Source: Streptomyces albus subsp. albus (lineage in GTDB: Bacteria > Actinomycetota > Actinomycetes > Streptomycetales > Streptomycetaceae). From it: a stretch of 64,000 nt of DNA. Shown here piece by piece: positions 58,097 to 64,000 of the stretch (its first letter is position 1; each line of letters begins with the position of its first letter). The notes below the pieces were generated by a model, which saw only the letters and a list, made by a program, of their open reading frames with translations, searched no databases and was not told the origin of the DNA. Location: the NCBI RefSeq assembly GCF_000719865.1, contig NZ_JOID01000003.1, forward strand, positions 207,593 to 271,592. The letters run 5' to 3'. The translations under genes were made by a program, and so were the position numbers.

Positions 58097-58687
58097 ATGC
58101 CCACCCCCCACGTCGTGGTCGTCATGGGTGTGTCCGGTACGGGCAAGACGACCGTCGGCCGGCTACTGGCGGCCGAACTCGGCGTCCCGTACGCCGAGGC
58201 GGACGACTTCCACCCGCCCGCCAACATCGAGAAGATGAGCGCCGGCATCCCGCTCGACGACCGGGACCGGGCGCCCTGGCTCGACGCGATCGGCGCCTGG
58301 GCGCACGGCCGGCTCGGCCGGGGCGGGGTGGTCAGCTGCTCCGCCCTCAAGCGGGCGTACCGTGACCGGCTGCGCGCCGCCGCGCCCGGCCTCTTCTTCC
58401 TTCACCTGGCGGGCGACCGCGCCCTGATCGCGCAGCGTCTCGGACAACGCCGGGGCCACTTCATGCCCGGGGCCCTGCTGGACTCCCAGTTCGCCGCGCT
58501 CGAACCGCTGGGGGAGGACGAACTGGGCGTCACGGTGACCGTCACCGCGGAGCCGGAGGGGATCACCGCCCGCGCGGTCGCGGCTCTCCGGGCCCTTCCC
58601 GCCGCCACCGATTCCCCCACCCTTCCCCCCACCCTCCCCGCGGAGAAACCGGAGAATCCAATGGAGCGTTCTCATGGAAGCGATTGA
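58097..58687 (+). CDS. gntK: Gluconokinase
   Basis: 196 residues. Phosphorylates gluconate to 6-phosphogluconate for the pentose phosphate pathway. P-loop GVSGTGKTT (11-19), AEADDFHPPANIEKMSAGIP, LDDRDRAPWL and VSCSALKRAYRDRLR are family signatures. The last 25 residues are a Pro/Thr-rich tail. GAGGTAG precedes ATG. Overlaps gntP by 14 bases, so the two are coupled. Confidence 0.95.
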   Translation: MPTPHVVVVMGVSGTGKTTVGRLLAAELGVPYAEADDFHPPANIEKMSAGIPLDDRDRAPWLDAIGAWAHGRLGRGGVVSCSALKRAYRDRLRAAAPGLFFLHLAGDRALIAQRLGQRRGHFMPGALLDSQFAALEPLGEDELGVTVTVTAEPEGITARAVAALRALPAATDSPTLPPTLPAEKPENPMERSHGSD

Positions 58688-60143
58688 CCCGGCCCACGGC
58701 ACCGCCACTCTGCTGCTCATAGCGGCGGGAGCCGTCGCCCTGCTGCTGTTCCTGATCATGAAGGTGAAGCTGCACGCCTTCGTGTCGCTCGTCCTGGTGA
58801 GCCTGCTGACGGCCCTGGTCGTCGGCTTCCCGCTCGCGGACATCCCCGCCGCCATGATGTTCGGCTTCTCCAGCACGCTGGGCTCGGTGGCCCTGCTCGT
58901 CGCCTTCGGCGTGATGCTGGGGCGGCTGATGGAGGTCACCGGCGGCGCGCAGGTGCTGGCCGATACGCTGATCGGCCGGTTCGGGGAGAAGCGGGCCCCG
59001 CTCGCCCTCGGCGTCGCCGCGCTGCTGTTCGGGTTCCCGATCTTCTTCGACGCCGGTCTGGTCGTCTTCCTGCCGATCATCCTGACCGTGGCCCGGCGCT
59101 TCGGCGGCTCCCTGCTGCTGTACGCGCTCCCCGCCGCGGGCGCCTTCGCGGCCATGCACGCGATCGTCCCGCCGCACCCCGGCCCGGTCGCCGCGGCCGA
59201 GGCACTCGGCGGCAGCGTCGGCGTCATCCTGCTGGTCGGCATTCCGGTCGCCGTAGCGTCCTGGTATGTCGGTGTGCTGCTCGTCTCCCGCTATCTCGGG
59301 GCGCGCATCGACGTCTCCGTACCCGTCGCGCTCTTCGGCGAGGTCAACGGCGGACGCGGGCTGGATGGACGCGACGGCGGCGGCGAGGGCGAGCGCGAGC
59401 GCGAGGCCGGCGGAGACAGCGCCGGCCCCACGGCCGGTGAGACCCGGCTCGGCCACCGGCCGCCGTCCTTCCGTACCGTCCTGCTGCTCCTGCTGGTGCC
59501 GCTCGTCCTGATCTCCTTCGACACCGTCCTCGACACCCTCACCGTGTCCGGGGTCCTGAAGGAGGGCGAGGGCTGGGCCGCGTTCCTCGGCCTCCTCGGC
59601 AACACCCCGGTGGCCCTGCTGATCACCGTGCTCGTCGCGATCGCCGTCCTCGGCCGGCCGCGGGCCCGGATGACCGAGGTCACCAAGATCCTCGACGACG
59701 CCCTCGGGCCGATCTGCTCCATCATCCTGATCACGGGGGCCGGCGGTATGTTCGGCGGTGTCCTGCGGCTCAGCGGCATCGGCGACGCGCTGAGCGGCTC
59801 CCTCGCCGACCTCGGTATCTCGCTGATCGTCCAGGCGTTCGTCATCGCCACGCTGCTGCGGGTCGCGCAGGGTTCGGCGACGGTCGCCCTGACCACGACC
59901 GCCGGTCTCATCGCCGGCGCGGTCGCGGACGCGGGCCTCGGCGACGTCCAGATCGCGCTGATCGTCGTCGCCATCGCGGCGGGTGCGACCGTGCTGTCGC
60001 ATGTGAACGACTCCGGCTTCTGGCTGGTCAGCCGGTTCTTCGGGATGGACGAGAAGACCACGCTGAAGACCTGGACGGTGATGGAGACAACGCTCGGCCT
60101 CACCGCCTTCGTGATCGCGCTGGGCTTCTGGATGGTGGTCTGA
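58674..60143 (+). CDS. gntP: Gluconate:H+ symporter
   Basis: 489 residues, GntP family, about 12-14 membrane helices. GFPIFFDAGLVVFLPIILTV and HAIVPPHPGPVAAAEALG are the signature stretches; LSHVNDSGFWLVSRFFGM near the C terminus is also diagnostic. A charged Gly/Glu/Arg/Asp loop (about 222-260) lies between the halves. Imports gluconate for GntK. Translation is coupled through the 14-base overlap. Confidence 0.94.
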   Translation: MEAIDPAHGTATLLLIAAGAVALLLFLIMKVKLHAFVSLVLVSLLTALVVGFPLADIPAAMMFGFSSTLGSVALLVAFGVMLGRLMEVTGGAQVLADTLIGRFGEKRAPLALGVAALLFGFPIFFDAGLVVFLPIILTVARRFGGSLLLYALPAAGAFAAMHAIVPPHPGPVAAAEALGGSVGVILLVGIPVAVASWYVGVLLVSRYLGARIDVSVPVALFGEVNGGRGLDGRDGGGEGEREREAGGDSAGPTAGETRLGHRPPSFRTVLLLLLVPLVLISFDTVLDTLTVSGVLKEGEGWAAFLGLLGNTPVALLITVLVAIAVLGRPRARMTEVTKILDDALGPICSIILITGAGGMFGGVLRLSGIGDALSGSLADLGISLIVQAFVIATLLRVAQGSATVALTTTAGLIAGAVADAGLGDVQIALIVVAIAAGATVLSHVNDSGFWLVSRFFGMDEKTTLKTWTVMETTLGLTAFVIALGFWMVV

Positions 60144-60264
60144 CGGAGCGTCCTGATCGTCCGGCAGTCGTCTGGGGTGTCGTCCGGCAAACCCTCCGGT
60201 AGCTGGCGACCTCCCGGCCCGCAATTGCTTCGACAGGCGCGCGTTCGTTCGGCAGGCTTCCGCC

Positions 60265-60924
60265 ATGGACCCGGACGTCGTGCACCACTGGCCGCTGTAC
60301 GGCCTGCGTATCACCACACCCCGCCTCGAACTGCGTGTGCCGGACATCGCGCTTCTGGACGAACTGGCCGCTGTGGCGGCGGGCGGGGTGCACGATCCGG
60401 CGGAGATGCCGTTCTCGTTCCCCTGGACGGACGGGAGCGCCGAGGAGCGCGGCCGCGCCACCTTCCAGCACGTACTCGGCACCGTCGCGGAGTGGAGCCC
60501 GGCGAAATGGACCTTGAGCCTCGCCGTGCTCTGTGAAGGCCGGGTCGTCGGCCGGCAGGACATGGTGACCAGCGACTACGCCGTGACGCGCGAGGGGGAG
60601 ACCGGTTCCTGGCTGGGTCTGGCCCACCAGGGGAAGGGCATCGGCACCGAGATGCGTGCCGCCGTGCTGCACCTGGCGTTCGCAGGGCTGGGCGCCCGCG
60701 CCATGACCACGGGAGCCATGACGGACAACGCGCGGTCGATCGCCGTCTCCCGCAAGTGCGGCTACCGCCCGGACGGCGAGCAGGTGCTGGCGGTCCGGGG
60801 AGAGGCCCGGACACTCCGCCGGATGCGTCTGGACCGCGCCGGCTGGGAGGCCCACCGCACCGTCCCGGTGGAGATCCGCGGCTTGGAACCGTGCCGCGAA
60901 CTCTTCGGGGTGCCGTTGCGGTGA
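60265..60924 (+). CDS. GNAT-family acetyltransferase
   Basis: 219 residues. Single GNAT domain of the RimJ/RimL type: ITTPRLELRVPDI at the start, acetyl-CoA loop LAHQGKGIGTEMRAAVLHLA (Q/R-x-x-G-x-G/A), and NARSIAVSRKCGYRPDG. The acceptor cannot be predicted; an amino group on a protein or small molecule is likely. Monocistronic. Confidence 0.85.
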   Translation: MDPDVVHHWPLYGLRITTPRLELRVPDIALLDELAAVAAGGVHDPAEMPFSFPWTDGSAEERGRATFQHVLGTVAEWSPAKWTLSLAVLCEGRVVGRQDMVTSDYAVTREGETGSWLGLAHQGKGIGTEMRAAVLHLAFAGLGARAMTTGAMTDNARSIAVSRKCGYRPDGEQVLAVRGEARTLRRMRLDRAGWEAHRTVPVEIRGLEPCRELFGVPLR

Positions 60925-60970
60925 CTCGTCCCCTCCCTGCGAGGGATACGACCCGAGGATGCCGGAAGCC

Positions 60971-61013
60971 AAGCCGAGCCGAGCCAGGCCGAGCCGAGCC
61001 AAGCCGAGCCGAG
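60971..61013. repeat. 15-bp tandem repeat of CCGAG words
   Basis: Three copies of A(A/G)GCCGAGCCGAGCC, the last truncated, in the spacer between the GNAT and SDR genes. Confidence 0.8.
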
Positions 61014-61062
61014 ACGGACCGTCTTGCTCTCGCGGATCGTGGTGCGTAGTGTGCGATCCACC

Positions 61063-61081
61063 GCGAGACGCCGCGTCTCGC
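61063..61081. promoter_or_regulatory. TetR-like operator upstream of SDR
   Basis: GCGAGACGCCGCGTCTCGC is a perfect palindrome of 8-base arms around CCG, 23 bases before the SDR start. Its arms and spacing resemble TetR-family sites. Confidence 0.6.
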
Positions 61082-61104
61082 TAAAGCGAGTCCGGAGCCG
61101 CTCC

Positions 61105-62070
61105 ATGCCCGCCGCAGTCACCCCCGCCAACCCCACCGCCCCCGCACCCACCACCAGCCCCGCCACCGCCGAGACCGCTCCCGCCGGTCCGTGCGCAGAG
61201 CGGGCGAGGGCCGACCGCGTCTGGTTCATCACCGGAGCGAGCCGCGGACTCGGCCGCGCTTTCACCGAGGCGGCCCTCGGCGCCGGCGACCGTGTGGTCG
61301 CCGTGGCCCGGACCGTCACCACGCTTGAACCTCTCGTCGCCGCTCACGGCGATCGTCTTCTCGTCCTCCCCCTGGACGTCACGGACCGCTCGGCTGTCTT
61401 CAAGACGGTCCGCGAGGCGGTGCGGCACTTCGGCCGCCTCGATGTGGTCGTCAACAACGCCGGGTTCCTCGCCATGGGCATGGTCGAGGAATTCGGCGAG
61501 GACGAGGCGCGCGCTCAGATGGACACCAACTTCTTCGGTGCGCTCTGGGTCGGCCAAGCCGTTCTGCCCGTCCTGCGGGCCCAGGGCTCCGGGCACATCG
61601 TGCAGATCTCCAGCATCGGTGCCCTGGGCGGGTTCGCGCTCACCGGGATGTACAGCGCGAGCAAGTTCGCCCTGGAAGGGATGAGCGAGGCGCTGGCCGC
61701 GGAGGCGGCCGGCTTCGGCGTCAAGGTCACCATCGTCGAGCCCGGAGGCTACTGGACCGGTCTCTACACCACGGGACTGGCCGCCACCGAACCGATGGAG
61801 GCCTACGCGCCCCTCCGCGCGGAGCTGGAACGGCGCTTCGCGGAGGAGTCCGTGGACAGCCCGCCGCACCTCGCCGCCGAAGCGGTCATGAGGCTCGTGG
61901 ACAGCGCGGATCCGCCCTCGCGGCTGCTGCTCGGCAGCTCCTGCTACGACGTGGCCTTCGATCTCACCCGCAAGAAGATGGACACCTGGGCGGCCTGGGA
62001 AGAGATCAGCCGCGCCGCCGAACAGGCCACCGAGGCCCCCGGGGAAGACGGGGCGGCGCAGGGCGGATAG
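61105..62070 (+). CDS. SDR-family oxidoreductase
   Basis: 321 residues. Classical short-chain dehydrogenase: cofactor loop TGASRGLG (44-51), NNAG (117-120), and the catalytic triad Ser170, Tyr183, Lys187 in ISSIGALGGFALTGMYSASK. Arg47 in TGASRG and Arg69 near the end of strand 2 favour NADP. A 35-residue Ala/Pro/Thr leader precedes the domain, so the real start could be slightly downstream. A perfect operator-like palindrome lies just upstream. Substrate unknown. Confidence 0.87.
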   Translation: MPAAVTPANPTAPAPTTSPATAETAPAGPCAERARADRVWFITGASRGLGRAFTEAALGAGDRVVAVARTVTTLEPLVAAHGDRLLVLPLDVTDRSAVFKTVREAVRHFGRLDVVVNNAGFLAMGMVEEFGEDEARAQMDTNFFGALWVGQAVLPVLRAQGSGHIVQISSIGALGGFALTGMYSASKFALEGMSEALAAEAAGFGVKVTIVEPGGYWTGLYTTGLAATEPMEAYAPLRAELERRFAEESVDSPPHLAAEAVMRLVDSADPPSRLLLGSSCYDVAFDLTRKKMDTWAAWEEISRAAEQATEAPGEDGAAQGG

Positions 62071-62093
62071 GGCGGCGGAGGCGGTCAAGGTGC

Positions 62094-62120
62094 TCGGGGC
62101 GGTCGGGGCGGTCGGGGCGG
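62094..62120. repeat. 9-bp tandem repeat
   Basis: Three perfect copies of TCGGGGCGG between the convergent SDR and map genes. Confidence 0.8.
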
Positions 62121-62127
62121 ATCGCCG

Positions 62128-62895
62128 TCAGGGCAGGGTCAGGACGCGGGGGCCGTCCTCGGTGATGGCGACGGTGTGCTCGACATGGGCCGCCCGGCTG
62201 CCGTCCGTGGTGAACAAGGTCCAGCCGTCCGGGCCGGTCCAGTAGTCGTCGCCCCCGCCCGCCATGAACATCGGCTCGATGGCGAGCGTCAGGCCATGAC
62301 GCAAGGGATAACCGCGCCCGGGGCGGCCGCGGTTGGGAAGGTGCGGGTCCTCGTGCATGCGCCGGCCGATGCCGTGCCCGCCGAAGTCCCGGGGCATCCC
62401 GCAGCGGGCCTCCAGCGCGGCGGACTGGATGGCGTGGGAGATGTCGCCGAGGCGCCGGCCGACCGTGGCCGCGGCGATGCCCGCCGCGAGAGCCTTCTCG
62501 GTGGCCTCGATCAGGGCCAGATCGGACGGGCGGGGTGTGCCGACAGTGAAGCTGATGGCGGCGTCCCCGGTCCAACCGTCCAGCTCCGCACCGCAGTCGA
62601 TGCTCACCAGATCGCCGTCCCGGAGCCGGTAGCCAGTCGGGATCCCGTGGACGACGGCGTCGTTGACGGAGGTGCAGATCACCGCCGGGAACGGGGTGGG
62701 GGCGAAGGACGGCCGGTAGCCGAGGAAGGGTGAGCGGGCACCCGCCTTGTCCAGTACGGCGCGGGCGGCTTCGTCCAGTTCGTGCAGCGAGACCCCGATG
62801 CCGGCCGCCTCCCGGGCGGCGGCGAGGGCGTGGGCCACGACGCGCCCGGCCTCCCGCATCGCTTCCAGGGCTGTGTCGGTCTTGATCTCCACCAT
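62128..62895 (-). CDS. map: Type I methionine aminopeptidase
   Basis: 255 residues. Removes the initiator Met from nascent proteins. All five metal ligands are present: Asp100, Asp111, His174, Glu207 and Glu239, in SIDCGAELDGWTGDAAISF, GGHGIGRRMHEDP, LAIEPMF and AHVEHTVAI. MVEIKTDTALEAMREAGRVV is the family N terminus and fixes the start. No ribosomal-protein genes are adjacent, so this is a stand-alone copy. Divergent from the XRE-mycoredoxin pair. Confidence 0.93.
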   Translation of the reverse strand: MVEIKTDTALEAMREAGRVVAHALAAAREAAGIGVSLHELDEAARAVLDKAGARSPFLGYRPSFAPTPFPAVICTSVNDAVVHGIPTGYRLRDGDLVSIDCGAELDGWTGDAAISFTVGTPRPSDLALIEATEKALAAGIAAATVGRRLGDISHAIQSAALEARCGMPRDFGGHGIGRRMHEDPHLPNRGRPGRGYPLRHGLTLAIEPMFMAGGGDDYWTGPDGWTLFTTDGSRAAHVEHTVAITEDGPRVLTLP

Positions 62896-62969
62896 GTCCT
62901 GCGGCACCTCGTCCCATCCCCGCGCAGGCGGCGGCCCCACCCTCTCGGCGAGGCCGAGGCGCCTGGCGC

Positions 62970-62997
62970 TTGCCAATTCTTATACCGGTATTAGTAT
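62970..62997 (+). promoter_or_regulatory. Leaderless promoter with internal palindrome
   Basis: TTGCCA (62970), a 16-base spacer and TAGTAT (62992-62997). The -10 ends 6 bases before ATG 63004, so transcription should start at or next to the start codon. The perfect palindrome ATACCGGTAT (62982-62991) fills the spacer, an ideal repressor site. Confidence 0.6.
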
Positions 62998-63003
62998 CAC
63001 GGC

Positions 63004-63282
63004 ATGGTGAGAACTCCTCTGACTCCGTGGGAATGGCAGCGTGGTGAACGGTTCGGCGCTCTGCTGCGCCGGGCTCGCGGCGACCGCAGCATGGTGGAGG
63101 TCGCCGCGGCGGCCGGAGTCTCGGCGGAGACGCTGCGGAAGATCGAGAGCGGCCGGGCCCCGACCCCCGCCTTCTTCACGGTGGCGGCGCTGGCCGGAGT
63201 GCTCGGGGTGTCACTGGACGAACTGGCCGCAGCGTGCGCGCAGGAAGCGGACGGCGACGGGGGAAAGGTGCTGTCGGCATGA
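63004..63282 (+). CDS. Small XRE-family regulator
   Basis: 92 residues, a single XRE helix-turn-helix (about 16-75; FGALLRRARGDRSMVEVAAA, GVSAETLRKIESGRAPTPAF). No ribosome site precedes ATG; the -10 box is 6 bases away, consistent with a leaderless mRNA. Overlaps the mycoredoxin gene by ATGA. A palindrome inside its promoter suggests autoregulation. It may sense redox state indirectly through its partner, as it has only one Cys (AAACAQE), but this is inference. Confidence 0.88.
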   Translation: MVRTPLTPWEWQRGERFGALLRRARGDRSMVEVAAAAGVSAETLRKIESGRAPTPAFFTVAALAGVLGVSLDELAAACAQEADGDGGKVLSA

Positions 63283-63548
63283 CGCGGCAGGATGACGGTG
63301 TGGTCGTCTACTGGCGGCCGGGGTGCCCGTACTGCATGAAGCTGCGCCTGCGCCTGCGTTTCTCCCGGCTGCGGTACACCGAGGTGAACATCTGGCGGGA
63401 CAAGGAGGCCGCAGCCTTCGTCCGCTCGGTGGCGAACGGGAACGAGACCGTGCCGACAGTGACCGTGGCGGGCCTTCCGATGGTGAACCCCTCGAAGCGT
63501 CAGTTGCTGAGCGCCGTCGAGACGTACGCCCCGCACCTGCTGGCTTAG
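63279..63548 (+). CDS. Mycoredoxin/glutaredoxin-like protein
   Basis: 89 residues. Thioredoxin fold with the CPYC active site (Cys16, Cys19 in YWRPGCPYCMKL), cis-Pro in TVPTVTV, and a short C-terminal helix. Actinobacterial proteins of this type use mycothiol and reduce mixed disulphides. Coupled to the XRE regulator by an ATGA overlap, so the two probably work together. Confidence 0.9.
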   Translation: MTRQDDGVVVYWRPGCPYCMKLRLRLRFSRLRYTEVNIWRDKEAAAFVRSVANGNETVPTVTVAGLPMVNPSKRQLLSAVETYAPHLLA

Positions 63549-64000
63549 GTGCCGTTTCTCCTGGCGGTGTCACGGGCGGGGTGAGAGGGGCTGTGGGAGC
63601 CGGGGCCTGCTACGGCTTCCTTTCTGGCATCTGTGCTGATGCCCTGTGAGCGCGCTGACGGAGCCTGAACGGTTCCCCACCGGCGCGGGGTGGTTGTGGT
63701 CGTTGCCCAGGTCGGTATGCGGATCAGGCGGAAGCCGGAAGCCGGAGGACGGAAGCCGGAAGCCGGAAGCCGGAAGCCGGAGGACGGAGGACGGAAGTCG
63801 GGCCTCAAGCCGGGCCTTCGCGGTGGGTCGGGGTTCGGGCGCCGGGTGGGCGGCGCGGTGGTGGTGGCGGGTGCGTCGCGGGCCGTCGGGGGTTGTGGGG
63901 TTGGGGTTACGGCATCCGTGCCGGGGGTTGGCCCGTGGTCGGTCGTCTATCCGGGGCCTTATGCCGCCGGGGTCGGTTGGAAATGCGATGGCGTGGCTGG
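63549..64000. other. Right-edge region, no supported gene
   Basis: 452 bases. It includes the heptanucleotide repeat at 63729-63798, then G/T-rich low-complexity sequence. An ATG at 63718 stays open to the window edge, but its first part is the heptad repeat and the composition is not convincing. Confidence 0.5.
63729..63798. repeat. 7-bp tandem repeat CGGAAGC/CGGAGGA
   Basis: Ten heptamers in a row: six CGGAAGC, three CGGAGGA and one CGGAAGT, mixed. Non-coding as far as I can tell. Confidence 0.9.

Noticed and set aside
63718..64000. Gene running off the right edge
   Set aside because: It begins within a heptanucleotide repeat and lacks a ribosome site or protein-like composition.

Overview
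The window is a very GC-rich actinobacterial chromosome segment, almost certainly Streptomyces. Evidence: strong third-position G/C bias, many GTG starts, translationally coupled ATGA/GTGA junctions, and families typical of the genus (DUF6350, DUF3017, SCO4848-type membrane protein, XRE-DUF2690 membrane proteins, sdhCDAB order). I see no tRNA, rRNA, insertion sequence, integrase or CRISPR array. Apart from the left edge it reads as ordinary core chromosome, and the gene order resembles the S. coelicolor SCO48xx region as I remember it (from memory, not checked).

Layout. 1-7.5 kb: part of a contractile injection system (phage-tail-like particle) operon read leftward: sheath, tube, zinc-ribbon baseplate-type protein, linker-motif protein, DUF4255 cap, AAA+ ATPase, and a gene running off the edge. 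7.5-8.5 kb: a gene-free, repeat-bearing divergent spacer. 8.5-17.5 kb: sucCD, DUF6350 membrane protein, a divergent membrane protein, purN-purH, folD-DUF3017. 17.6-22 kb: a secreted peptidoglycan-binding protein next to three related single-pass membrane proteins with cytoplasmic XRE helix-turn-helix domains and differing extracytoplasmic domains (one peptidoglycan-binding, two DUF2690). 22.5-33 kb: mdh, an AhpD-like protein, an NMT1/SsuA-type ABC importer, IclR and MocR regulators, rocD, trpS. 33-44 kb: RNA ligase-like phosphodiesterase, YihY protein, D-Ala-D-Ala carboxypeptidase, metallophosphoesterase, an anchored solute-binding protein, sdhCDAB. 44-53 kb: a ureidoimidazoline decarboxylase-like protein, GH20 hexosaminidase, HhH glycosylase, and two consecutive ECF sigma factor/membrane-protein pairs. 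54-64 kb: a B12-dependent acyl-CoA mutase catalytic subunit, LysE exporter, gluconate genes gntR/gntK/gntP, a GNAT, an SDR, methionine aminopeptidase, and an XRE-mycoredoxin pair with an apparently leaderless promoter.

Working together. Succinyl-CoA synthetase, succinate dehydrogenase and malate dehydrogenase supply three TCA steps; purN/purH/folD link purine synthesis to one-carbon folate. Two regulatory modules stand out: the XRE-transmembrane trio beside a secreted peptidoglycan-binding protein, which could be an envelope-sensing set, and the duplicated ECF sigma/transmembrane pairs. Several inter-gene regions carry clear palindromes (FadR-type, TetR-like, Crp-like) or perfect long hairpins that probably terminate transcription.
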